Source: Centropus unirufus
Lineage: Eukaryota; Chordata; Aves; Cuculiformes; Centropidae
Length of the DNA stretch: 64,000 nt
Direction of reading: 5' to 3'
Assembly (NCBI GenBank): GCA_013397695.1
Contig: VYZI01000043.1
Coordinates: 1-64,000, forward strand
Under the pieces are notes generated by a model. It had not been told where the DNA came from, searched no databases, and worked only from the letters and a program-made list of their open reading frames with translations. Positions within the stretch are counted from its first letter, which is position 1, and each line of letters starts with the position of its first letter. This document shows positions 11,511-24,111 of this stretch, in pieces. A program made the translations under genes and the position numbers.

Positions 11511-14333
11511 TTTCTTCTTATCACAGGACTCTCACAGGTGTCCAAGGGGTGCCCTGAGCCTACAAGAAAACCACCTAAAGAGTAGAAGCTTCCCAAGGCT
11601 TTCCTGGGACACTTCCCCGAGGGGCAGGGTTGGAGCGAAGGGCCTGCCCTGGGGGATGGCAGCCCCATGGTAGCCCTGGCACAGCACCCAGCTTCGGTGC
11701 CTCAATCCCTTCCAGTCCAAGATGCTGCTGTCTTTCCACTCTCTTACTTTCTTGGACAGCAGTGTTTACTAAGTACACCTGGAAATGCAGCCTTCCCGCA
11801 CACCTTTTTGTTCTTCTGTTCATTCCCAGTTTGTCCTGTGTTGGGGTTTCCCAGGCTGTGACAGATGATGTTGCATTATCATTTGTGCCTCATTTTCCAC
11901 TTGTATCAAACAGTGCTCCTTACACAAAGGAGATGTAAGAGTTTCCCAAAATGAGCAGCGTGCACTGGAATGATGACTCTGACCATGCACTGGGAGGAAG
12001 TGTAGAATCCCCTCACGTCAGATTTGTCAGATTTGTCTCCAGTTACCAAAAGCCTGGAATTAATCCAGTGTAGCTGCAGATTTTACGTTAACTTCATCAG
12101 AAGAAGGACTGAAGAAAGGCATCTTCATAACCCGAAAGAGGGTTCTGGTTTTTAATGCAGAGAGATCCAGGGAAGTTGTCCATGGTGGGTCCAAACGAAG
12201 CTCTGAGCTGCCACCCAAGCTGTGCTTCAGCCACTGTAAGGCAGTGATGGAGTAGAGGTGCTTCTGCACAGCGTGCAGCTGAAAAAATGGTGAGTTGCTT
12301 TCTCTGGTTGCTCTCCCTAATTTTCCCTTTAGCTGGGAACACAGAGAAAATATTTCCCTCAACTAATACATCCTCGGAAAACCTTACTTTCATACCCTTT
12401 CCTTTAAACGTTCTACCTAAGATTTTGCTACAGACCCAGCCTTTTCGCAAAAGGCCTGAGGTAAAACTTGACGCTGGCTTCCGAAAAGCAGCGACTTTGC
12501 GTGTGAAAGCTGGGGCTGTGCCTTTAAATGCAACCCCAATATGTCTGGGTATTTCAGCACATATGGGCCACGATGGTTAAACCCTCCCCAGCTGGTCTGG
12601 CCGTTCTGCCGCAAAGCCTCCCGTCTTTGTTCCTGGCTAAAAGGGAGGGTGGTGAGAGACGGAGCAAGCTGTGAATGCTGCGGGTTGCAATCCTGCAAAG
12701 GCGGGCTGCAAGCAGGAGGCGATGCATGCAGAGCTGGCAGCCCGGAGGGGACAGGGGGCTTTGCGAGACGTTCTTGCTGGTGGGGGGTGGAGAGAAGATG
12801 TCCTTGCAAGTAGGGACTCAAAGAGGCCTTTAAACCGCCCGTGGGCACTTTGTTCTCTTGTTTTCTGCCCTTCGCATCCTTTCGCCTCCCGCCTTCTGTC
12901 ATTTCCCAAGCTGGGTCTCGCACAAGTCCCTTCTTCCCAATCCCTCCCCGATGGGGACAGCCCTTCTCAGAGGCTGGGATGTGGGATGGAAAGGCACTCA
13001 GGCATGATTTTCCCCACCGAGGGAGGATGAGACGTGTCCTTCCCTTTGGAAGCCCAGAAGCTACCCCACGGTGGCATTTTCATAGGGAAACGGTGGAGAT
13101 GTTGCTTCTCCACCAAGCGAGGGGCGCAGGTGGATGTGCAGAGCCGGAGGTGGGTGAGCTCCCTGTGGTGTGGGGGTCTGCTGCCAGGCCAGGCACTCAC
13201 ACCCTGCCTCTGCCAGGGCAGGGGCTGCCGGCGGGATGCTCTGGTGCTCCGACCACCCCTTGGGAAGCCCCTGCTTCCCGAGCAGTGCTGTGCTGGGGAG
13301 AGGGGCTTCGCTTCACTTCCTTTCTTCTTCCTCGTGTGCAGCCTAAATACCTTCTTAATTTCATCTCATTATTTCCTGCCTAAATAATTCCCATATCTCC
13401 GGGGGACCATATTTAAACCTTTGATCTTCTCTGAAGTCTCACAGTCCTGATCACATCCTTTCTATTTAAATTAATCAAACGTCTGTTTGACTCACAATTT
13501 ATAAATTTGCCCACAGAGGAACAGAGGCAGCCCCAGATAGGGCATACCTTGAAGTCACCTACCATGTCACTGGCCAGAACCAAAGCCCCCTGGGCTGATC
13601 CGGAGCACCTCCTGACAGGCCTTGCTGGGGAAGGACCTGCCTGGCTCCTCTGCTACCTACAGCATCTCCCACCCGGCTGCTTCCCTCCTCCCTCCTGCCT
13701 GGATGAGCTGCCCTGTAGCCTGGGCTCAGGCCCAGCCAGGGAATGGCCATCTCCAGGTCAGGAAAAGGGTGAATGTGCCGGCGGCTGATGGATGCCGTCC
13801 CCTGGGAGGGGACACAGCTGCTGTGCTGCACAGCCCTGGCCCCCCATCTCCTGGGGGTATCACTGATGCACGGCACAAAGCAGGACCACAGAGCGCAGCT
13901 GGAGGGGTGGAGAAGAGTGGCTGCTCCAGGGTCCCAAATGCTGGCTCCAGGCTGGAAGCTGCCTCGGCTCTGAGCCTGGCAGTAGAAGGACTGGAGGACA
14001 GTGGGTGTTGCTGGAGGTGGATGTGGCAAGTATGACAGTGTTGTCGTGCAGCAATGGAGAAGCTGGGGAACACGTTGTCCCCAAGCCCAGGGGATCAGAG
14101 CCGGGAGGGCTGAGCACTTCTCCTGGCTGAGCCAGGGCCTTGGTTATGGAAATACCCAGGAGAGGCCCCTGCACCACAGACTGTGGTGCCAAACCTCTCT
14201 TCCCTCTTTGCTGTGGGCTCTGGCCCCACGTGTGTTGTATGAGGCATGGCGATAGACCTCCTCTCCAAGGCAGCATCACAACAATCTCCCAGTGCCTGCA
14301 GTGGAGCAGGAGCTTCGTGCTGTGCACCAGGAC
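11511..14333. other. Intergenic between CYB5RL and CDCP2
   Basis: Much of this is GC-rich and non-coding. It holds several long open frames on both strands (up to about 200 codons) that have no homology I recognise. They are best explained by the scarcity of stop codons in GC-rich DNA. No RNA gene or repeat family is recognised. Confidence 0.5.
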
Positions 14334-16004
14334 AGGGAGGGATGCCTTGCCTTTGCTCCTGGGGTGGTGCACTGTCCAACACCTTGGGACAGATGCCCTG
14401 ATGTTCCCCACCTTGGCTGGGTTTAGGATGGGGTGTCCCAATGCTCCCACCAGCTCTTGGCATGGCTTCAGCCAAGCCAGACAGCAGGGAGAAAGCCTGT
14501 ACAAATATTGTTATTGTTATTATTACCCATAAATATATGCAGGCACTTAATGACCCTGGCATGGAGCATTTCCTGGGGATTAATGACCAGTTGGCGTTAA
14601 TGGTCCTTAGCTGCACCTTGGGCCATCAGCTCCTCCCAGCCCATCATTAACCCACAGGAAATGTCTCAGGCATCGATCCTCATTGCTTAATTAATAAATG
14701 CAACTTGTCTCCCTGCCTGAGATTTACAGATACTGGCTGTGTCTTTCCCTGCTGCTTTGAAGGTGACTTTTTTGGCATAGGTACCTCATGCTGGGAGGCC
14801 CTAGAGGATTTTTGCTTCCTGGCATTCGTCTGTGTGTGGGTTCCAGCAGCAGGAAAGTCTTTCCTCTCCGGGGCAGGAGGGATGGAGTTGAACTGCTGTG
14901 GCATTTGGGGGGTTCTCCAGCTAACATGGCACTGCACAAGAAGCACATCTTTCCCACTGAACTCAAAGGCTCAATTACCTTCAGCTGGCTGCATCCAAGA
15001 GCCTGGGCGAGAAGGATTATGCGTCAACGTGGAAGAACATGGTAATTCTCTAAGGCCTTTGCCGGTGCTATAATAATCAATGGGGTTTTCCTGTGAGTCA
15101 CAGTTCCTCTCTAATCTGCCTTGGGTGAGGTGGGATTTGCTGTCTTTAGCGCTTGCAACTGCCGTTTTCCTGGGCTGAGCATCCCGCTGAGCCTGGGCAG
15201 TGGCTGCAGGGATGCTGACCTGGCAGCCAATGCGGAGACACGGCTGTGCTTAGATCCCATTCCCTGTTGCTCTAGCCTTTACCACTGGTTGGCTTTGTGC
15301 AGTGGGTGCCGCAGTATAAATCACGTTAATTCCTGAGGTGCTTTCCCGCGGTAAGTCTGAAATTCCCATTTTGGTTCGCTGGCTTGCCTGGTGAACTAAA
15401 TTATTTTCATAGCCCCTTAAGGGCGTATTGTCAGCCCAGACTTACTGCCGTTATACACCATATCTGAAACATTAATATCTCTTCTAAATATAGTGTATTG
15501 ACAAGGTATCTGGTATAGTGTAAATCCTTGGGACATTTGATCCAGATCATTAAAACTGAGTGAAGGAAGGGAGGAATAGATCAAGTTACCTTACCGCTCT
15601 TAATTCAAACAAGCGATGAATTATTCATTCTGCTATTAATTCTACAGTCCTCCTGCTTTTTATTTATTTCTCTCTTTATTTATTTTTTTCCTGTAAGACA
15701 GGCAGTTCCAAAAGGATGCTCGGGGACAGTGGTGAGGGAAGATTTGCCATCCGGACGATGGGGTGCGTAGGGGTGGGCTGCCTGGCAGCACTGGTCGTGC
15801 TGTGCAGGGCTCTCGGGGATGCTCCCAGCAGAGGTAAGAGCCCAGTCCCAGTTCCTGGTGGAGACTCTGGGGCCAGACGGGCATCTACGGTCCCTGGGGA
15901 GGAGAGGGCTGTTTGTGAGCACTGCTCGTGGCACTGGGGTGTGAGTGGGTCCCAGCTCTCAGCTCGCACAAGGTGAGTGACTCGCTCAGGGCAGGGGCTG
16001 CCCA
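14334..16004 (+). repeat. Copy 1 of an exact 1,671-bp tandem duplication
   Basis: This block matches 16006-17676 at a constant offset of 1672. I saw no mismatch in the parts compared, and every open frame in the block recurs with an identical translation. The copies are separated only by the single N at 16005. Copy 1 ends exactly where copy 2 continues into unique sequence. This is the pattern of two contigs with overlapping ends placed side by side without merging. It contains CDCP2 exon 1 and its upstream region. Confidence 0.95.
15758..15833 (+). other. CDCP2: Duplicate copy of CDCP2 coding exon 1
   Basis: Identical to 17430-17505: a signal-peptide exon starting MGCVGVG and ending in a GTAAGAG donor. 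It belongs to the first copy of the 1,671-bp duplication and is probably an assembly artefact. If the duplication were real, it would be an alternative first exon. Confidence 0.8.
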
Positions 16005-16005
16005 N
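16005..16005. other. Single unresolved base (N) at contig junction
   Basis: This is the only N in the window. It lies exactly between the two copies of the 1,671-bp duplication, so it probably marks a scaffold join. Confidence 0.9.
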
Positions 16006-17676
16006 AGGGAGGGATGCCTTGCCTTTGCTCCTGGGGTGGTGCACTGTCCAACACCTTGGGACAGATGCCCTGATGTTCCCCACCTTGGCTGGGTTTAGGA
16101 TGGGGTGTCCCAATGCTCCCACCAGCTCTTGGCATGGCTTCAGCCAAGCCAGACAGCAGGGAGAAAGCCTGTACAAATATTGTTATTGTTATTATTACCC
16201 ATAAATATATGCAGGCACTTAATGACCCTGGCATGGAGCATTTCCTGGGGATTAATGACCAGTTGGCGTTAATGGTCCTTAGCTGCACCTTGGGCCATCA
16301 GCTCCTCCCAGCCCATCATTAACCCACAGGAAATGTCTCAGGCATCGATCCTCATTGCTTAATTAATAAATGCAACTTGTCTCCCTGCCTGAGATTTACA
16401 GATACTGGCTGTGTCTTTCCCTGCTGCTTTGAAGGTGACTTTTTTGGCATAGGTACCTCATGCTGGGAGGCCCTAGAGGATTTTTGCTTCCTGGCATTCG
16501 TCTGTGTGTGGGTTCCAGCAGCAGGAAAGTCTTTCCTCTCCGGGGCAGGAGGGATGGAGTTGAACTGCTGTGGCATTTGGGGGGTTCTCCAGCTAACATG
16601 GCACTGCACAAGAAGCACATCTTTCCCACTGAACTCAAAGGCTCAATTACCTTCAGCTGGCTGCATCCAAGAGCCTGGGCGAGAAGGATTATGCGTCAAC
16701 GTGGAAGAACATGGTAATTCTCTAAGGCCTTTGCCGGTGCTATAATAATCAATGGGGTTTTCCTGTGAGTCACAGTTCCTCTCTAATCTGCCTTGGGTGA
16801 GGTGGGATTTGCTGTCTTTAGCGCTTGCAACTGCCGTTTTCCTGGGCTGAGCATCCCGCTGAGCCTGGGCAGTGGCTGCAGGGATGCTGACCTGGCAGCC
16901 AATGCGGAGACACGGCTGTGCTTAGATCCCATTCCCTGTTGCTCTAGCCTTTACCACTGGTTGGCTTTGTGCAGTGGGTGCCGCAGTATAAATCACGTTA
17001 ATTCCTGAGGTGCTTTCCCGCGGTAAGTCTGAAATTCCCATTTTGGTTCGCTGGCTTGCCTGGTGAACTAAATTATTTTCATAGCCCCTTAAGGGCGTAT
17101 TGTCAGCCCAGACTTACTGCCGTTATACACCATATCTGAAACATTAATATCTCTTCTAAATATAGTGTATTGACAAGGTATCTGGTATAGTGTAAATCCT
17201 TGGGACATTTGATCCAGATCATTAAAACTGAGTGAAGGAAGGGAGGAATAGATCAAGTTACCTTACCGCTCTTAATTCAAACAAGCGATGAATTATTCAT
17301 TCTGCTATTAATTCTACAGTCCTCCTGCTTTTTATTTATTTCTCTCTTTATTTATTTTTTTCCTGTAAGACAGGCAGTTCCAAAAGGATGCTCGGGGACA
17401 GTGGTGAGGGAAGATTTGCCATCCGGACGATGGGGTGCGTAGGGGTGGGCTGCCTGGCAGCACTGGTCGTGCTGTGCAGGGCTCTCGGGGATGCTCCCAG
17501 CAGAGGTAAGAGCCCAGTCCCAGTTCCTGGTGGAGACTCTGGGGCCAGACGGGCATCTACGGTCCCTGGGGAGGAGAGGGCTGTTTGTGAGCACTGCTCG
17601 TGGCACTGGGGTGTGAGTGGGTCCCAGCTCTCAGCTCGCACAAGGTGAGTGACTCGCTCAGGGCAGGGGCTGCCCA
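16006..17676 (+). repeat. Copy 2 of an exact 1,671-bp tandem duplication
   Basis: Equal to 14334-16004. It continues directly into unique CDCP2 intron 1 sequence at 17677, so this is the copy attached to the rest of CDCP2. Confidence 0.95.
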
Positions 17677-20600
17677 GCTTGGCCGAGGAAAAGGAGCTGG
17701 GATCTGCAGTTGCTGTGCATGGCAGCAAGTGTGGGACACTGCCATGTGCTTGAGTTTCTGCTTTGTGCTTGTTTTACAAAATAGCGCAGGTAGGGTTTGT
17801 CGTGCTGTGCTCTGCTGAAGCCGTTGTTAACTTCTGGAGCTGAACATGCCTTATGTAAATATGCACACATACATATACATGTGAATGTATGTATGCATGT
17901 GTATGTTGCTGTGCATGTAATAAACCCCTCACCTTAACTGGATAAAACACTCCTCTTGAGGCATGGCAGGGTTAGCAGACAACGCGATAATCTGGGGGAC
18001 AGGGCAAGACAGGTCAGCCCGGTTAACTCAGCTAGGGAGCAATACCCCTCCCTGAAAATGGCACGTCCTACCTCACAAAAGCAGATCAAAACCCATCCCT
18101 GGCCCTGGAGTGAGTGCTCCTGAGGGGCGAGTGGCATTCCTGGCGCTGCCTGCTTACCCTCTTGCTTGCACTCACCTTGGCTTCCTGGAGCACCGCAGGG
18201 CACCCAGCCCTTAATCCATCAGCATGCCTGCACCGTGACCACTCACCCCTCCTGCAGGCTCCCCACTGGAATAATTATTTCAATAACATTATTCCTTTAG
18301 AACCAGGCCCACATTACTTTGTAACCCCTTTCCAGGGATTCGCAAGGTGGTTTGAGATCTGGCCAGCTTTGCTGCTTGTGCCCACCCTTGCCCATTTGCT
18401 GTGGTGCTGCATCAGCGGCATCCACAGCCCCCCCTGCCCCGCACTGGGAGGTCACCACACCAGCACGGGTGATGAAAAGCAGTGTGCGCTGGCTGACTAT
18501 CGATTTGCAATATACTTGGCCCAGATTGATGGCAGCGAGTGCCCAGCCTTGCTGGGGAAACTGCACGTCCCCTGGAGGCCACGCAGGGTCTGCGTCCCTC
18601 CTAGACATGATGTATGTGCCCGCTGTATGAGCCCCTGCACCCCAACCCTAATCAGACCGAGGGGCAGGTGGCAGCTGGCCCTCCCTCCACCTTATTTTAT
18701 AATAACCGTGCCTCAGTATAAAGATTTTGTTAGGAAATTGATCCATATGTGCATAACTCATGGTTAAGCACATCGAGCCCTTCACCCCTATGTCTCCCAG
18801 CGTGAATCCATCGATACCACCATTATATGATGGGAATATCATCAGGAAGCACACAGCTGGGTAGACGGGGCACTGGCCAGCCTGGAACCACTGAGCCTTT
18901 GGAGCTGACTTCCTACTGTCTTTTTCCCAGCAATAAATAGATGGGCACGCCGTGCTGCCACTGGCAGGACAAGCCCATGGGCACGGCCAAGCCCTGTTAC
19001 AGCCACACCGGGGGCAGCGCGGGGGTAGTGAGGGGAGAAGGTTACGTGGAGGGATGAAAGGTGACAAGGGGGACACATTCTCTGGGAAGGAGTGGCCGAA
19101 TCCAAGGAGGGTCTGCAGGGCACCAGTGTTTCAGTAGTGCCAGTGGTAGGGTGGAGCTGGTGCTGCGCATCTTGTCTCCATCCCTGTAGAAAGAGGACAT
19201 CACATCGGCCTCTGTGTCCCCCAGGCATCAAATGTGGAGGGGTGCTTTCAGCACCCTCTGGCAATTTCTCCAGCCCCAACTTCCCAAGGCCGTACCCCTA
19301 CGAGACGGAGTGCACATGGCTTATTGTGGTGGCCGAAGGCTCCTCTGTCCTGCTTTCCTTCACCCACTTTGAACTGGAGTACCATGCTGCCTGTGCCTAT
19401 GACTACCTCCAGGTCTACAATGGGGCCACTCGCGACCAGGGAAACCTCCTGGGCACCTTCTGCGGCCGCAGCCCGCCACCCCCCTTCTCTTCAGCCTGGC
19501 ACGTCTTGGCCGTCGTCTTCCGCTCTGACCGACACGTGGCCAAGCGTGGCTTCACCGCCGCCTACCGGAAAGGTAGTTGGGAGGGATGATGGTGGTGGAG
19601 CATCCATCCATCTGTCCTCCCCCACCATCCCCATCATCCGTGCCTCCTTGCAGATGCCTGCGGTGGGCAGCTGACAGGGCTGTCTGGGGAGATCACCAGC
19701 CCCCGCTATCCTGAGAGCTACCCCAACGACGTCGAGTGCCGCTGGAGCATCGGGGCAGCTGGCAGCAGTGGTCCCCTCACCCTGGTGTTCACCGACTTCC
19801 AGGTGGAGGGAGGCCAGGGCTGCATCTTCGACTACGTGGCCCTTTTTGATGGCCCCACTGCTGCTGCCCCCCACCTGGGACGCTACTGCGGCAGCAGCCA
19901 CCCACCTCGTACTATCTCCTCCAGCCCACACCTCCTTATCCTCTTCAAGTCAGACTTCAACATTGGTGGCAGAGGCTTCAAGGCCTTCTTCTACTCAGGT
20001 GCGGGGGTCTCAGGGTAGTGGGGTGGTTGGAAGGGCGTGGAAATGGATCCTCAGGGTGGCAGGGATGATGCTTCCCTCCTGCAGCAGCAAGAGGAGATGG
20101 CGGTGGAGGGGAGCCCTTTGCGGAGAGCTCGTGAAATGATGGTGTGAAGTGTAAATGACCATGTAATGCCAGTGCCATCGTTGTGGCTATCCCAGGCCCT
20201 GGGGTGTCTTTCTCTTGAGCAAGAGCTGCCCTTTGCCCTTCCTCATGCCATTCCCTGGGGGTATGGGTTTTCCCATCTGCTCTTGTAGGACTTTGGCCAC
20301 CTTGGGTGTTGTCATCCCGCAAAATTGATGGGTGTCCATTGCGCAAACACAGGCGTGGGGAGCAGTGAGGTGGAGGGCAGAGCATGCCTTAGCAATAAAA
20401 GGAGTGATTGCCCAGCTACCAGCTTGTCTGCACCCAAGGAACTCCAGGTTTACTTTATTTTTTTTCCTTTCCTCTTTTCCCCTGAGCAGGTGAGTGCCAG
20501 GAGGTGTTCACCACCATCAAAGGGAATTTTTCTAGCCCCCGGTACCCCAACTTCTACCCCAACAACCTCAAATGCCAGTGGAGCATCCAGCTTCCCCTGG

Positions 20601-23600
20601 GCTACCGGGTGAAGGTCTTCTTCTTGGACATGGAGCTGGAGGGCCGGAGCAGCCTGACAGGCGACTGCGACTATGACCGCTTGGCTGCCTTTGACGGTGG
20701 CACTGAGAATGGGTCCCTGCTGGGGCAGTGGTGTGGGCGGGAGAGCCTGGAACCTGTCACCTCCCGCAGCAACCAGCTGCTGCTGGTACTCCACACCGAC
20801 CGCAACACAGCCAAGAGGGGCTTCTCCATTGCCTATGTGGGAGGTAAGGTCTCACCTGGGCGCTTCTTAATGCTTTGTTTCTGTCGGGATGTACCATGTA
20901 ACTTCTGGAAGGACTGTGCGGTGAAGATGCTCATCTGCAAGAACAGAGCACGTAGCTCTTTAGGGGTGGAGTGGAAAAGATGCAGTGGGTGAGCTCCAGC
21001 TCGTGCAGGGTGCAAGATGCACACGCTCCACATCGTGTTTGGTATCCAGGATGTGGTTTCCAGCTTCCCTTCCCAGCATCTCTGCTGCTTCCATACTGCT
21101 CCTCTCTCAGGCTGCCAAGGAGTCAAAACCCATGGGGCTTTTAGGAGAGCAGAGCTCCAGGGGAGGAGACCAGCTCAAGCATCACAAGTTTGTTCCCATC
21201 TTCCCAGGGTGCTCCAGCCCTGCCAGCACATGACTGAAAAGATAGATATGAACTGTGGGTGTCCTCCACCACAGCAATGTTTGAAGGGCAGAAACCCCAG
21301 GGCACAGTTCCCCCCAACTCCATCTGGCCAGCTTTGCCCAGCACCTTGGCAACGCCAGGTGCCCCGTGTCCCGGCCAGCGTGTCTGCAGCTGGTGGAAGG
21401 AGGGGTGTGTAACCTCTCTTGTGTGTTTGCCGACATTTGCACCTTAAAAGCCATTGAATTGGTGATGTTCCTTGTATTTCACTATAATTCCTTCTGAGCT
21501 GACCTGTTTGTCAGGGATGATTCAGACAGGGCCAGCCTCCCCGGCGGGCTGGAGCCAGAGCAGAGCTGCTGGGCCAGTGGCACAGGACAAGGGGTGTCTG
21601 GCCTTGAATTTATGGGCTTTTATCCCTCAGCAGCAAAATCCTTCTTCATTTCCAGTGTAGCAGAAGGAATTTGGGGTTAGGTGGCTATAAGAGTAAGAGA
21701 TGGGATAGGGTTTTGTCTTGAGCCTCTACATTCTCTGGAGGGGGATGGATTGTGCTGAACATCCAGTAGGGTTTAGTGTGCATAGCAGGTCTGTCCCTGT
21801 TCATCCTGCTTATCTCCTACTGTTTCACAGCTGCATGCAGGGAGGGAAATCTTGGCTTCACTGTGTCTGATCATGGAGAATTCCCATTCCCCACAGAGGA
21901 GCTCAGACAGATAGATGAGATGCCAGCTGAAGAGTGAGGGGAAGCCCCATCACAGAGAGGAACGTGACATCTCCCAGCTGCCTGAGGCTCCTGCATCCTC
22001 CAGTAAACACTGCCGGATGTGTGCTGGGGAAGGATAAAAGCTTGGATATGGAACCAAGCCTCTCTCCATAAAGCTAAGGCTGCCTGCTATGTTTGCATGG
22101 CAATTTGGGCATCTGCTTACAATTAGCAGCCTGTGTGGCACATCCAACTGCCAGCGCCCTGCCAGCAGAGCAGCTGCTCCCACCAGGAGGCACCAGCTTC
22201 TCCCTCCACCAGCTTCCTTGGGAGCCCTCAGTAGCAAAGGGTCACCTCAGCAGCCACATCCACAGCTCTTCATCCATGTGGATGTCTTCCATTTGGGTCC
22301 ACAAAAGGGCAAGACTTGGGCCAGGCCTGCATGATTTATGGCCATTTGAACAAAAGCCTTCACGCCAGGAGAGAGGATCCATTTTCTCTTCCTGCTCCTC
22401 CTGATGTAATGCACTTTAGTTATTTGGTAAATCTTCTAATGGTTTTATAATGCACTAAGTGGAGCAAAATGACACTATTTATTTCATATTGATTTTATTG
22501 CATCTTACCAGTTTCATAAGGCCAAGATTCAGAGGGAGCTGGAATAATTCAATAATTCATACTGCCCAAGTGGCTGGTTCAAGCTGAGCAAGGATTAACT
22601 TTAAAGAGGCGGGCATTTTTCTCCCTGCTTCTTTCCCTGCAAGGATACTTTCTGCATCCAGAGGGGCCACAGTACCTGGGGGAGAGTGATGGAGAGGGGC
22701 TGGGTTCCCCATGGCCTCACTCCTCTTCTTGGCACCATGGGCAGAACAGCAGCACAGAGTCTCTCACAGAGGTGGTGCAGTGTGTAGGGGAGCTCTGTGC
22801 CCACAGCAAGCCGCCAGCAAAGCTCTCATGATCCTGGGCAGGGTAAATCCTTCTTTGCTTATGGCAGTGGCAGCGTGATGGTGCCACATGTGGTGGCACT
22901 CCGGTGTCACTCAGAGCTGGCAAGGAGTATGAAGCTCAAGAGGGCTGGCGGTGGGTTGTCTCCTCCGGGCAGAAGGTAGGGCCATGTCTGACCTCGGCTT
23001 AGAGCAGGGCTAAACCGCTAATACATAAAAGAACATTTTCTGCATTTTGAGTGTAGCTTCTTTTATTCCTGAAAAATCATCTCATTGCATGAATCCTGCA
23101 GCAGCAAGGCCAGGTACTGCACAACATACAGCAAACTCATGGAGCCGATGTCCCAGCTACTCCTGGCACCATCGGTCACCTGCCTCATGTCTGATGGAGA
23201 CAGCAAGCGTAGAGAACGGCTGTGGCTCTGCACAGAGCTACTGCAGTCTGCAGCCTGGGGAAATTCCCTCCCAGCTGCACCTCATGGAGTCCTTCTTTTC
23301 TGTCTCAACAGTTGTGCCCATGAACATCAGCTGTACCCGGACAGAATTCCACATCCAGATCCCTGTGCAGTCCTTGGCCCAGCTGGAGAGGAATAGGATA
23401 TACCTGGGGACTCGCTCCTGTGCAGCCCAGGTGGTTGGCAGGAACTTTAAAATACAAACCAGGTTTGACACCTGTGGCACTGAATCCCAGGTGAGTGGTC
23501 AGCAAAGCTGCATTTAAAGCAGGTTGAGTAGGTGTTGAGCCCTGTGCTGGTTGCACTGGCTGTGCAGAACAATTCCCAGTCTCTCCCTCATCTTCCCAGT

Positions 23601-23998
23601 AGATACTGGTCTGATTCATAGCCAGCTGCCCTGTGAAAATGAGCTGCACAAAGCCCTGATGAGCTCCAACCCTTGTCTTGCAGAAACGCAACAACACGTC
23701 TGTCATTGTCAGCACCCTCTACATTGATTTCTCAGCAGATGACCGGGAGGACATCCACCAGTACGAGGTGCAGTGTGAGCCAAAGAGGAAGGAAGCCTCG
23801 GTGAACCTCATCGCCGGCCCTGACCCATCTAGGCTCAACCAGGCAGAAAACCTGGTGGATGCTCAGCAGAGGGAGGGGGGAGCAATGGACTCCCACGAAA
23901 TCAGGAGCCAGGACACTAGTGACATTGTCTTCATCAGCATCTGCATCCTGGCCGGGCTCCTCATGGTCATTGCAGTGGTGGGGCTGGTGCTTCTGTAG
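17430..23998 (+). CDS. CDCP2: CUB domain-containing protein 2, membrane-anchored, six coding exons
   Basis: Coding exons: 17430-17505, 19225-19572, 19654-19998, 20490-20843, 23312-23490 and 23684-23998, giving 538 aa. Exon 1 encodes a signal peptide; the ATG at 17430 is preferred over an in-frame ATG 14 codons upstream because the hydrophobic leader starts directly after it. Exons 2, 3 and 4 each encode one CUB domain (about residues 26-141, 142-256 and 257-374). Each carries NFSSP- or SPRYP-type motifs and paired cysteines and is a symmetric phase 1-1 module. Exons 5-6 encode a ZP-N-like cysteine module (about 375-480). The chain ends in a hydrophobic stretch (about 513-538) with no cytoplasmic tail. 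Family knowledge: CUB domains bind proteins and carbohydrates outside the cell; the function of CDCP2 is poorly known. A pyrimidine tract and TAAGACAG about 55 bases before the ATG suggest an upstream 5' UTR exon. Confidence 0.95.
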
Positions 23999-24105
23999 GA
24001 AGTGATTCCCCAGATCTCCTGGGCTTGCGATCCCAACCCTTCCCGGGTGGAAACACATCCTAAAATCCACCCTCGCCCCAGGTTGAGCACTAACAAAACT
24101 GCTCA

Positions 24106-24111
24106 AATAAA
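24106..24111 (+). terminator. CDCP2: CDCP2 polyadenylation signal
   Basis: AATAAA 108 bases after the CDCP2 stop codon; it is the first such hexamer downstream. Confidence 0.7.

Noticed and set aside
12417..13387. Several overlapping open frames of 100-180 codons on both strands
   Set aside because: Mutual overlap on both strands without homology indicates low stop frequency, not genes.
13860..14504. 214-codon minus-strand open frame upstream of CDCP2
   Set aside because: It lies in GC-rich DNA with few stops, other frames there are also open, and its composition is not typical of a protein family.
14334..17676. Genuine segmental duplication creating two CDCP2 promoters
   Set aside because: The copies look identical, abut an N exactly, and the right copy runs into unique sequence at the point where the left copy stops; an assembly overlap explains this better.
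17860..17925. TATG/CATA-rich stretch resembling a microsatellite
   Set aside because: Too irregular to define a unit; recorded only as low-complexity DNA.
18114..18767. 217-codon plus-strand open frame in CDCP2 intron 1 with a hydrophobic leader-like start
   Set aside because: It begins at a GTG rather than an ATG, has no recognised domain, lies in GC-rich intronic DNA, and no splice site joins it in phase to CDCP2 in a way supported by homologues.
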